A DNA stretch of 64,000 bases from Pyrus communis (taxonomy: Eukaryota; Streptophyta; Magnoliopsida; Rosales; Rosaceae), in NCBI RefSeq assembly GCF_963583255.1, contig NC_084804.1, positions 16,558,723 through 16,622,722 on the forward strand, given 5' to 3'. A model generated the notes under the pieces. That model was not told where the DNA came from. It did no database searches and saw nothing but the letters and a program-made list of their open reading frames with translations. The position numbers and the translations under genes were made by a program. Position 1 is the stretch's first letter, and each line of letters opens with the position of its first letter. Below are positions 50,916-62,200 of the stretch, piece by piece.

Positions 50916-52310
50916 AGTGTAATTGATAAAGGGTTCTCCTGTTTTATAGTTGAATCAACGAAGCGTTTGTGCTTCATCAGATATTTTTTGAAGCAGCCTT
51001 ACGAAAAATCTTAGAAATATGCAGTTGGCTTTTCAAGGGTTCGTTGCTAAAGATTCCTGCAGCGTATTTTTTGTTCAGGTATGCTCTTATTTCTCTGTTC
51101 TTAAGGTCTTTTTTCAATGCTATAGTGACTTTAATATCGACAATGGAATGCGGAAGACATTAGGTTCATAGTGTTGTTTGCTGTACTATTTTACATCAAT
51201 CACACATGAGGTGAAGGAATTAGATCAGCGTGGATGACTAACAGATCATGAATTTTTTTTATGGCTAATTGAAGTAAAATTGATTAGGGAATGGTATCAA
51301 TGTAATAGTAGCATCAGGATTTGATGCCTGTGCGGTTAAGGAGGCTACACCAATAGATTGTAGGCGCACAAAATACAATTTTCTTACAATGTTATCGGAG
51401 ACCAGGGCTTGTAACAAACTAACCAAGAAATGTGGCATCGCCATTCCACATGGAAGACAATATTTAATGTATCTTTGGTATTCCTTAAACTTTCTGTTTT
51501 TGCATTTTCGCTATAATGATGTTCTGTTTCGGAAATGAGTTTTTGATTTCTATTCTGCTATGATGACGCTTTGTGATAAGAAATGCCATTCTCGTGTTGT
51601 CTTGCTAGCAGATACTGGAGGAATCTGAACGGCCCGACTGAACTTGACAACCCCGGAGTTGGCCAACAGCAAAAAACTAGACAGAGATTATTGTTTGGGT
51701 GGTATTATGGCTTTATGGTTCAGTAGATCCATCAAAAGAGGCCTCAATTGTAGAGTTTTTCCACTCTTAACAGATGAATGTGCTCTGTATCATCCCCTTA
51801 CTGTGACGGCTTGCTTGCTCAGTAGCCATTTTGTGTGGTGTAGGGGTTAGGATTCGACGAGCATAAACCATTCTCTGCATATGTGATGTTGTTTTGGAGA
51901 TATCGACGATAATGTGTATACTTCATGCGTACTTTCACTTGACAATTACTACATGTATCCCTATCAAGCTCCTTTGATGGTATTTTTGGATGAACCTGGA
52001 AAAGCCAGTTTTGCTATCCAATTTTTGTGGATGCAATCATGTAATTTACTGCAACTTCTAGAGTAAATATTTCTGTATCAAAAGCTTGATTATATTTTCA
52101 ACTAGAGAGTTGTTTAAGGACCACTTTGAAGTGCTCTTCGAAAAAGCACTTGTTAGATGCTTCTTCGAGGAATTGCTTGGATTTGTTTCTACTGAAAGCA
52201 CTTTTAGCAGCAGCACTTATAAGTTTTCCACAAGAGCAACTCCACTCGAACATAACCAGCACTTCACAGCTCTCCCCTTGGCAATGAAACAACCAACATT
52301 CTTCCTGTTG
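50916..52310. other. ATR 3' flank, no further gene
   Basis: The first part is probably the ATR 3' UTR. Short open frames show no similarity to known proteins. AAGCACTTTTAGCAGCAGCA at about 52195 and GAGCAACTCCACT resemble ends of small repeats. Confidence 0.4.
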
Positions 52311-52314
52311 ATTC

Positions 52315-52701
52315 TCATCGGACTTCCTGCATCATCACCTTAACCAGAACTTTAACCGGCAGCTCCCCTCTAACACTGTTATGCTTCTCCAACCTGTAAA
52401 CGACGACAACCTCTGTCGGGATCACACATTCCCCACAGTTAAACTTGTGTCTCATTGCCTCAAACCACTCCAACATTATCAAGTAAAGCGAACCCAAATG
52501 CAAACCATGCAAATCCAACTTGGCCTCCAAGGACTCCCACACCATCGACTCCTCCAAAACCGTTGATCCAACCAACTCTTTAACCACCATACCCTCATCA
52601 CCATTCGAAACCCCATTGAGTTCTTCAATTGAACACGGAACACCTTCGAGTCTTGTAGCATTGCCATGACCATAGGGCAGGAATTGAAGACCGAACTGCA
52701 A
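52315..52701 (-). other. Unassigned 128-codon open frame
   Basis: An uninterrupted minus-strand frame with mixed, non-repetitive composition (begins MQFGLQFLPYGHGN; contains VLEESMVWESLEAKLDLHGL and MRHKFNCGECVIPTEVVVVY). It looks more protein-like than other open frames between ATR and the WD40 gene. I recognise no family. It might be a gene fragment or chance. Confidence 0.25.
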
Positions 52702-52709
52702 GTCCTAAT

Positions 52710-55362
52710 AGAGAAAGGAAAGGCTCACATTTTACATTTTTCGGAGCCACAGAACCATTGCGGCCAGCTTATGTAGTGTTATACAATGAGATTTGATGAT
52801 TAGTGTGAACGCTTTATCATGTGCCAATCTGGTGGATATGAAGCACACATGTTGCTATTGTAATGTTTACGAACACCTTGCTGTTTCTTCCTATTTGGCC
52901 TACAAGTCAGAGTAACCGATGAATTTTGTGGTCGGTGACAGAAACAGGTGAGAAGCAGGTACATTACTAATTTAACCTCTGCCAAGTCCTCATCGGTGAA
53001 GTATGGTAAATATGTTGTCTATCTACTCTTCAACCTTGGAAGTTGACAAACTGTATTTTCTGGTCCTAATTTCTTCAGATTCGAGTGAGATGCAAGAGGA
53101 AAGGCATTTTCCTTTTACCTTCCTCTGGGATAGGATCTGCGCTATGCATCCAGAGTTTAAGAATGCTTTTTTTTACTCGTCAAGAGAGGGAAAAGTCTCA
53201 TGGGTGTCGGGTTTTGTTACTTTGATACTGCTCAGGTAGTCTGGCTATACAATTAGTTGATCAAGAATTCATCGGCGCTTCTCGATTCATCCGCTCAAAT
53301 AGATAACACAAATGTGTTAGTCCTCTCAATCAAGTGGTCAACAACAATCTTTGAATTGGATTATCTATTTGAGCGGACTACCACATTTGTGTTATAGGAG
53401 CAATTTTAAGAAGTTTTCGCCAGCCATTCTACTTTAAAAGGGCATCAGAAAAAAGCAGACGTGAAACCATGAACTTAGTTTTTCTTTGCCCTTGATGTTC
53501 AAGCAACTTTGTTGTTTCTGATCATAACGGTTTTCTTGTTCATAGAATATTGGAGTTACATATTCTACTTTCTTGTTTGGATGACAGAAATTTCCGTAGA
53601 AAAGCCAAGAAGAAACTGTTAGATATTCGAAAATCATTAGACAACACGTTGATTGAAATAACAAAGTTGCTGAAAATACAGTCTGTTTCTCAAGATATAA
53701 CTACTATTATTTTCTTTGGTAACCTAAGTGTTACTTTGTAATGAAAAACGAAATTGAGACCTCGATGAATATGGTTTTGTCTTAAATGATTGTCAGCTTC
53801 TGAATTATTTTCATGTAAATTGTTCTTTATGCAAAGTAATTTCCTTTTACACTTAACGATACCCGAACAACAGGTTTAATTTTAGTTTGTTGGTTGATCG
53901 AATTTATGGGTTTGGTTGGCGATAAATTGTGGAGTGGTTTACTTTTTGTCATTGGGTAAAATTTGGTATTGAATTTATTGGATCATAAATTAGGATTCAG
54001 TTTCCTCTTCTGGTTGAGGTTGGAGTTTTCGGAATTGGTGAGTTGAGTTTTTGGGTTGGCTTGTTTGATTGATTGGAGTCCCAATGTGAGAACATAGTAA
54101 ATTTCACACAACGGATTTGCTGTTTTTGATAACGGATTTGCTGTTTTTGATTGTTGTGTTTTTTTGGTATATTTAGAAGTTTGATTGTGCTTACAAGTTA
54201 CAACTCAAAAATATATATTTTTTTTCCAAGAACATTGTGCTGAAGCCACTTGTAGGAGCTCTTTGTTTGTTTCCTTAATCTAGTGATACTTCTGAAAACA
54301 GAAAAGGACGAGTTTATGATTTGTTCACGATACTTTGCAAGTGCGTATTGAGTCTTATTTCCAGAACATTGTGCCGAAACTAAATTAACTGCAATCTTTT
54401 TGGTCTCCTCCAACATATCTTGTATTGTATGACTACAACCATTACAAATGTAAATTGATACCAATACCATCACAAATGTAAATTGACACCAATACCATCA
54501 CAATTAATAGACGAAACAACTATAGAAACAAAGAACATTTTCTCTAATATTGCTTGTATGTTGTGATCCATATAGAATACTTAAATATCTACTATATTTC
54601 TTTATCTCACTAAGTAAGCGTGAATTTCAGGCTAACATGCCATATACATTCCACAAGGATAAAAATGATAAACTTGTGATTCACTTAACGATGAAATGGC
54701 GTGGATAATACAGCATAACCTCGATAATTTAATACCCAACATACTAATAACGTCAGTCAAATAATTTTTTTGGCCACTCTTGATTTAGGGATAACGTCCT
54801 AAATTAATAATTTGCTAAATTTATAAGATAATTCATCATAAAAAATTCATATAGATCTCACGTAATATATGAATTAATAATTTCCTGATACAATAAACAA
54901 TCTATATTTAGAAAAGATAAATAGATTACGAATTTTACTTAGTTAAATAAATACATCAAATATTTTTTTTGAGAAGGAATACATCAAATTATTAATTCAT
55001 GAAACGAGAAACTAAAACTAATTTACAATATTTAAGAAATAAAGAACACGTTGGTAAATGTATGCAATTGAAATATGTTTTAATGACATTGTATGAGATT
55101 GTAATTGCATCAAAACCTGAAAGAATAAAATATAATTTACCCAATTTTTTATTTAATGAATGAATTAATAATTAATTAATTATCAGTTATTTAATATTCA
55201 CCAAATTAATAGATTTTTCTTGGTGCCAAGGCTATTCATTTATAAAGGTTTAATTGTATAGAAGGACGAGGCGCAAATTAACTTGTAACCAAGAATAATA
55301 ATAAAGATGTCGCTTAGGCAAAAGAGAAAATATCACAATGAAGAAACTCCGGTCTTACCCAC
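52710..55362. other. Intergenic, AT-rich
   Basis: No gene is recognised. It contains a rearranged inverted repeat at 53290-53390 and a short direct duplication (GATAACGGATTTGCTGTTTTTGA-like) near 54110-54150; the second half is strongly AT-rich. Small open frames at 53003-53239 and 53550-53741 match nothing known. Confidence 0.35.
53290..53390. repeat. Rearranged inverted repeat
   Basis: CCGCTCAAATAGATAA at 53290 is inverted as TTATCTATTTGAGCGG near 53362. Next to each lies a second pair, CACAAATGTG and CACATTTGTG. On the second arm the order of the two blocks is swapped relative to a simple hairpin. Confidence 0.6.
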
Positions 55363-55576
55363 GAGGATCCTCTTCGGATTCTCTTTGTGAGGATCTCAAA
55401 GATCCTTAAATCATGTACGTTCATCACACATCGTGTGATCAGTTTTCGTCATATACTATTTATATTTAATTTTAAATAAAAGTATTTAAAATGATTTATG
55501 ACCGCACGATGTATGATGAACAGACACGATTTGAGGATTCCCGGATCCTCACAATGAAGATCTGGAGAGGATCCTC
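55363..55576. mobile_element. Foldback MITE, GAGGATCCTC ends
   Basis: The left arm (GAGGATCCTCTTCGGATT, then CTCAAAGATCC and GTTCATCACACATCGTG) pairs with the right arm read inverted (GAGGATCCTCTCCAGATC, GTTCATCATACATCGTG). It is about 214 bp and non-coding. The arms resemble those of the 20529-20725 element. No clear target duplication was found. Confidence 0.6.
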
Positions 55577-55611
55577 ATTCCATTTGTGCCTCCTCCATAA
55601 GATATATCACA

Positions 55612-56154
55612 TAGGGATGACAACGGTTGGTTTGGAGACGGAAATGACATATCCATCCCATAACTTGAAAACTAATCATATTCATAACTGCAAATTAACC
55701 ATCGTGGATTATCCATACCATACCCACCGGGTAACAGATTCTCTATCAGCTAACGGTTATATCCATCTTCGTCAATAGAAAAACATTATTCGTTCAACTT
55801 ACGCATTATAATTTAATAGATACTAATCCCGTCATCAAATATCCACATCCAAACAACCAAAAAAATAACAATATTTTATGGAAGTGTTCATGGTAAAAAA
55901 ATTATCAAATAATTTCAATACTTGTGAATATACATATATGTATGTGTGTGTGTGTGTGTGTATATATTATTTGGAATGGATTTGGGGATGAATACGGATC
56001 GGGAACCTGTATAACCATATTCAAAACTGTAACCGAATCATATTCATGGTTTTCCCCCATAACCGAAAAATAATCGAGTTTTCATTCCCAAATCCAACCT
56101 ATTCGGACAATTATCAATAGTTATAGGATTTAATAGGTTGAATTGTCATCTCTA
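55612..56154. mobile_element. Non-autonomous hAT element (543 bp)
   Basis: It is bounded by a perfect 8-bp duplication, ATATCACA (55604-55611, 56155-56162). The ends are TAGGGATGACAAC and, inverted, TAGAGATGACAATTC, with ATAACCG/CGGTTAT subterminal repeats and a (TG)n tract at about 55943-55960. The right end, inverted, aligns with the left end of the 4643-5410 element, so both belong to one family. Confidence 0.8.
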
Positions 56155-56590
56155 ATATCACATAGTCAATGAAATAACAACTGAAAATAAACTCAAATTA
56201 TGAGCGTGATAGAGAAAGACATTTAGGATTGACGAGTAAATGTAGCGCTTCGAATTAAATGAAATTCATACATAGGATACATCAAATAATCAATGCAATA
56301 ACAACTAAAAATTAACTCTAGTTCATAAGTGAACTAGTCCAATAGATAACTAAATTAACTATAAAAGGTCACAGATCCTACTATCAAGTGCCCTTTGTAC
56401 AACTAGGGGTGAGATTTTTTGCCAAATTATCGTATTAACCGAATTACCAATTATATTATATTAAATTTGTACCAACTAGTAATGGTAAAGTATTTGTGTC
56501 AAACTATACATAAGGGTATACAAAAGATAAAATCCATTACCGGTGGTACCAAATATATATAAAAGAAGCTTTTAGGGAAAAAGATACACA

Positions 56591-56932
56591 TTTTCTTTGA
56601 AAATGAAGATTTGTTGTGAGGTCCACATCACATCGAACTTTAATGATTTGAATCGTCTATTTTTTAAGTTACATCTCATAAATCATCATTGCAAAATATT
56701 AGCTAAATCGGAAATATTTAAGACATCTAATTGGGTTTAAAAAAAAAACAAATACTTTGTTATATAAGAAATAATGAAATGTTATCTTGATAATTAAATA
56801 AGCAAATAGTTTCAGATTGAATTGAATTTTTGTAAGGATGATCTATAAATCAAAACTTACAAAATAGACGATTCGGATAATTGAAGTTTGACGGAGGGAG
56901 ACCAACACATAATTCCAATTTAAAAAAAATAA
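56591..56932. mobile_element. Foldback MITE, family A copy 2
   Basis: It shares AAAATATTAGCTAAATCGGA, GACATCTAATTGGG, AGATTGAATTGAATTTTTG and TAAGGATGATCTATAAATC with the copies at 19281 and 61059. The ends are more decayed than in copy 1. Confidence 0.6.
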
Positions 56933-56953
56933 AAATCCTTTTAAATAAAGAGC

Positions 56954-56957
<4 letters not shown>

Positions 56958-57003
<46 letters not shown>
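56958..57003. repeat. (TA)n microsatellite upstream of the WD40 gene
   Basis: A pure TA run of more than 40 bp lies about 275 bp before the predicted ATG, in the presumed promoter. It is likely to vary in length. Confidence 0.9.
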
Positions 57004-57006
<3 letters not shown>

Positions 57007-57278
57007 TAGTATTATTGTGTATTTTTTACTAGTCTAGCATCTCAATCTTTCTCAGTGTCTCTTTGTTTCCAGTTTCCCCTACCCTCATCTTTTTCTCGCG
57101 ACTTCGTCTCTCTCATCTTGGCGGTGAGTTCATCTCTTCCGGTGACTCTCTCTCCTCAGTCCATCTCATCTTCTCCTTCATCAATCGCGACTCGCTCCGA
57201 TTCCACCGAGTCATCATCTACCGATCATCGATCAATTCGATCAGAGTGATTTGATTGCTGCTGCTGCGAGTTCTGACG

Positions 57279-60200
57279 ATGAACACGAGGCATCGAACAA
57301 GTATCGACAAGGCTGTCGTCAATGTTTGGCAGCGGGAGGTCGGCCAGCTCTCCGCCAGAAATTTCAAGCAGCGCCTCGCCGGCTCTGAGGTATCTCATCC
57401 TCTGGATAATCTTGTCCCGCCATTTTTTTTTATTATCATTATCGTTATCGGATTTACATTGGAAGTAATTCGATCTATTTCTGACAAGGGAAAAGAAGTG
57501 ATTTAGATTCACTCCTCAAAATCAGAGGAAGCTTTTCGTCTCCTTGATAGTGGAAGTTTGAACATTTTTTTGAACAAAAGGAACAATCTCTATGGCTTCT
57601 GATATACAACATATTCTATTTCTTTTCTTTTGGATTATGTGTGTTTTGCTTTTATGGATAAAATTAAGACCATATTTGTGTGATGCTGGATTAAAGTTGG
57701 ATTTTTATTCCTTCTTGCTATGTTATATTGAGGAACTCACTGATAGTAGCGAAATTCGATGCGTTATGGCTGTGAAATTTGTATTGAAGGTTGTGGATAT
57801 GAGTTCTTGCTCTAATCTCTTCAGGAGAATTTGAGTGTGGTGTGTCATGCATGGAGTTGAAGAGGCTTATATCAGTTTTGTACTGAAGGTTGTGGATATC
57901 ATTTTTCAGGATCTCGTGCTCCGACTGGAAATCTATCGGAAGCTAGAGAAGCATAAAGGATGTGTGAACACTGTAAGCTTCAATGCCGATGGTGATATTC
58001 TGGTTTCGGGCTCTGATGACAGGCGGGTTATCCTATGGAGTTGGGAAACTGGGAAAGCTCAGCTTTCTTTCCATTCAGGTCATAATAATAATATATTCCA
58101 AGCAAAGATCATGCCTTATACCGATGATCGCACAATTGTTACTTGTGCTGCTGATGGGCAGGTACTTGTGTTTATTTAAAGCAGTGTCATCATGCCATGG
58201 AACATCCAAGTTTCATTAAAATAATCCTAGTATGTGTATTTGATGTATATAGGTGAGACGTTCTCAAATTCTAGAGCGGGGACAAGTGAATACTTCATTG
58301 TTGGGCAGACACATGGGCCGCGCTCATAAGTTGGCCGTTGAGCCTGGGAGTCCTCATATTTTTTACACCTGTGGTGAAGATGGATTGGTGCAACATGTGA
58401 GTAATAATTTCCTTTGCTAGTCGTAAACACTAATATGGAATCTTTTAATTTGCGATGTTATGTGTTCTTGCACAAGCTGAAAATTGGTAAACTGTACTCA
58501 AGAGGATGAGGTCCTTTTCTAGCATTTTTGTTGACTTCAAAACTTTCAAAATTTAATGGCTCATTGAGTCTTTCTAGATGAGAATGAGCAAATTTATGTG
58601 GTAAGCTCTTACAATTCTTAATGATGGTGGTGATGTTGGTAGTGCTTTTGTTTTAAATGTTTGGCTTTTTTTTCCTTGTTCTGTTGTGCTATACAACCAT
58701 GTGACTTGGGTCTTACTTTACAGTTTGATCTGAGGACTGATGCTGCCACAGAACTTTTCACGTGCAAACCTCTTGATAATAGGAGGAGTTACATGCCAGC
58801 CATCCATCTAAATGCAATTGCAATTGACCCAAGAAACCCAAATTTCTTTGCAGTGGCAGGTGCTGATGAATATGCACGACTTTTTGATATCCGTAAGTAT
58901 AACTGGGATGGGTCATCTGATGTTGGCCAACCCGCAGACTTCTTTTGCCCACCACACTTGATTGATGATGCACAAGTGGGAATTACAGGATTGGCCTTCT
59001 CAGAACAGAGCGAACTTCTTGTCTCATATAATGATGAGTTCATATATCTTTTTACTCGAGATATGGGATTGGGACCTAATCCAATTCCATCCTCTCCAGT
59101 TTCTATGGGAAGTGATGCAAGTGAAACGAGTGGTGATCATCAGTGTGAAAAGTCTCCATCAACTATGGATGTTGATAAAAGATTTGGTCCTCAAGATTAC
59201 AAGGGTCATATGAACCGTGAGACAGTAAAAGGTGTGAACTTCTTTGGGCCTAATTGTGAGTATGTTGTGAGCGGGTCTGATTGTGGGCGGATATTCATAT
59301 GGAAGAAAAAGGGTGGGGAGCTGATTCGTGTTATGGAAGCAGATAAGCATGTGGTAAATTGCATCGAGTCTCATCCTCACACCACAGTTCTTGCAAGTAG
59401 TGGAATTGAAAATGACATAAAGATGTGGACTCCCAAGGCCAATGAGAGAGCTATTCTGCCTCAGAAAATCGAGCAGGTATGCTTTGTTATCCTAAACTAT
59501 TTCGTTTACTTTAAAAATCTCTTTTTAAGGTTTAGATTTTGCTTCATGGACCAACTTGCATGACCTATGAAAAGTAAATTTTTCTCATCCTTCTTTTATA
59601 TGGTGCTTGCATCACCTGTTCTTCTGAGTCTCGGATGATGATGTTGATGGCATTGAAATTAACATTTCTCTTCAAGGGAAAGTGGAAAATGGGATGGGAG
59701 TGGGAGGCTCAGGACATGGCATTTTCATTTATTCCAAAAAAATTAGTTGTTTGTTACTTGCGGTAATTTTTATTTTGTGTTTGCTCAGAAGACCATAATT
59801 TGCATTTTCAACATTTAGGCATTTATTGTTTAATACATGCTTTGGAGAGAACTCTTCTTTCTAAACCTCAATATCGCTTAGAGATTCAGGTGGGGTCTAT
59901 AAAGCTGATTTGGTGCAGCTTCACGTGGTTGCTGACCCTACTAGGTAGTCCTAGAAACGCCTGTATGTATGCCAATGTTGGTACTATTATGTTAATAAAC
60001 AATTAGATACAGACTAGGGCTATATTACCGATGCTAGAACCTATATGGGCAGCAGAGGAACTGATTTCTCTGCTGTTACTTGTGTGGTAAAGGTCGTGAT
60101 ACCTGGCCGAATAATGTGGTATGCTAGTGAGGAGGAGGAGGATGAGGATGATGATGAATATTTTTCAGAAGACAATATTTTTGATGATGATGATTACGAC

Positions 60201-60586
60201 TACGATGACGATGATGATGATGACGACGAAGATGACGATGATGATTTAGATGACCATGCAGGTGGCATCGATTGAATGTCATGTTGATGATACAACGCTA
60301 GAAGTTTTCTTGATGGTTATCATTATGCTAATGATGATCGTAATTTTATAATTGTGTCCAGAAGAAACCGAAGGCTAGGGGCTGGATGTACCGCTTATCG
60401 CCCCCTCAGGATTTGATGATGCAACTATTTTCACTGCAAAGGCAGAGTGAAAGCCCAGATCGCACGGGGGAGAACTCATCTTCCGGTCGGGACCTTCTAG
60501 AGCTAATACTTTCATTTGAGCCAAACAATGATGATTCTTCAGGCGATGAAGGAGACGCGGCAAGCCTGGATGATTTGTTTAGTTGA
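57279..60586 (+). CDS. DCAF8-like: DCAF8-type WD40 protein, probable CUL4-DDB1 substrate receptor
   Basis: DCAF8-family proteins present substrates to the CUL4-DDB1 ubiquitin ligase. Exons are 57279-57389, 57910-58161, 58253-58396, 58724-59476, 60093-60257 (end uncertain) and 60362-60586, giving about 549 aa. The N terminus reads MNTRHRTSIDKAVVNVWQRE. WD repeats follow: KHKGCVNTVSFNADGDILVS, SDDRRVILWSWE, GEDGLVQHFDLRT, GADEYARLFDIRKYN, GITGLAFSEQSELLVSYND and VVSGSDCGRIFIWKKKGGE. The two DLR/DIR repeat ends fit DDB1-binding DWD boxes. An Asp/Glu-rich insert (exon 5) and a C-terminal WMYRLSPPQDLMMQLFSLQ tail complete it. The usual GT at 60262 would break the frame into exon 6, while a GC donor at 60258 keeps it. 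The ATG at 57279 is the first in frame after a stop. Confidence 0.9.
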
Positions 60587-61058
60587 GTCATGAGTGGCAA
60601 TGAAGCCTATGAATTGTTGATAGTAATTGTACATAATTAGGTTCTAAGTTATACTCTTTGGATAATTATCATGTGTACTGGATCTTATATTTCATGTTAT
60701 TTCTTTATTCATAAGTGGTTTTCTAATATTTTCTGTGCATGAGTTTTGAGATTATGTATTTGTTAATCTAGTGTTCCCTGAGTGTCTCACTTTACCAATA
60801 AGGAAACTTATCGTTTTCAATTCTCTTTACAATGGTAGGATTAGAAGAGAGAATGTTCCATCTCATTTTAGTCCTAAAGATTTTAGCAGGTGAATTATTA
60901 TCAGTGAGTTCTATGGACACCCTTATTGCATTTAAGACATTAAGAAGTTGAAGAAAATAAGAAAATGAGAGGGAGGACCTAGCGGTGCACTGGTAACCGT
61001 CATCCCATTCTTCTGCTTCTCTCTCTAGATAGGAAGCTTTTTAATGGAAGGGATTTCG
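60587..61058. other. 3' UTR of the WD40 gene and spacer
   Basis: There are stops in all frames. Nothing else is recognised. Confidence 0.4.
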
Positions 61059-61390
61059 ATTTTTAATAAAAAGAGAATTATTTGTGGGGTCCACACCACA
61101 TCAAAATTTAACAATTCGAACTATCTATTTTTCAAGTAGCTCCTTGTAAAATATTAGCCAAATCGGAAATATTTGATGCATCTAATTGAGTTTAAAGAAA
61201 TTGGCGAACATTTTGTTTGCTAAGAAATATAGAAATTTCATCGTGATAATTAAATAGGCAAATGATTTTGGATTGAGTTGAATTTTTGTAAAGATGATCT
61301 ATGAATCGAGACTTACAAAATAGACAGTTTGGATTGTTGAAGTTCGATGTAGAGTGGATCTCACAACTAATCTCCTTTTTTTGAAAAAAA
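61059..61390. mobile_element. Foldback MITE, family A copy 3
   Basis: It has the same interior as the copies at 19281 and 56591 (AAAATATTAGCCAAATCGGA, GCATCTAATTGAGTT, GTGATAATTAAATAGGC, AAAGATGATCTATGAATC). The ends carry GAATTATTTGTGGGGTCC and, inverted, GGAGATTAGTTGTGAGATCC. Confidence 0.65.
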
Positions 61391-61629
61391 TTGAGATCCC
61401 TTATCTTAAAAGGCCTGTATACGTATGTGCGTGTGTGTATATATAAATGCAGTGTACCATTGTCCATAAAGCCCAAGTCTCATTCTTCACCTGCAAGTTA
61501 TGCACATTGAATCCCACGGTTAGAATATAATCCAGGTGGTTAAACTAGTATAATTCTAGTATATACACTCTCTGCAGACCGCAGCCTAGACCTGTATGTC
61601 TGCTACACAAAACACAACGACGATATTCT

Positions 61630-62200
61630 AGTCAGTCACAGGATCTTCATGAACTCGGGTCTCCATATGAACAAATATCGCGCTGAGTGATTTGATCGTG
61701 ATGTTGCAACTGAACACTGTATCAACGCCATAGGTACAATGTAAGCTCCAAGCATTTTAAATGAGTAGTAGTAGAACGTGGACGAGGATCTGCTTTCTTC
61801 AGATGTCTTATTTTCAGCCTGTTGTTCTATTTCATGGTTCACTTGGACCGAAATTATTGGAACTTTGGAAGCTAAACTCTGCATATACCTACACAAACTT
61901 GAAATCCCATCTAGGCTGATAGGTCTCGTGTATTGGAGAGTTTGGAGATGAGCGAGAATAGCAGTCGGAGCTGGCTCCATTTGTGAGGTAGAGGATTGCA
62001 TAAGTAACATCACCAATCGATAGAACACGATCAGGATTGTTACTTATCAAGTGATTTATTGTGGTAGTTGGGCTATTCTCTCCTGGTAGCTCCGAGGACC
62101 AGAAGCTGGCATGGTCCATCCTCAAAATGGTGGATTTCACTCGTTGCAGGTATAGAAAGATCCCCTCACCGATAAAAATAAATGTGGTCGGCTCAACCCT
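61630..62200 (-). pseudogene. Purple acid phosphatase pseudogene (PAP15-like)
   Basis: Read on the minus strand: TTTINHLISNNPDRVLSIGD, VTYAILYLTNGASSDCYS, SPNSPIHETYQPRWD, then a frameshift, RYMQSLASKVPI, a decayed VNHEIEQQAENKT, SEESRSSSTFYYYSF and MLGAYI. The family's metal-binding GDVTYA is present, but GNHE has become VNHE. Segments between NKT and SEES and between YYYSF and MLGAYI are missing, and after MLGAYI the sequence jumps to YGVDTVFS, a block found far downstream in intact enzymes. N- and C-terminal parts are absent. It is a non-functional partial copy. Confidence 0.85.

Noticed and set aside
60045..60275. Separate acidic small protein
   Set aside because: The Asp/Glu run is exon 5 of the WD40 gene, with an acceptor at 60091-60092.
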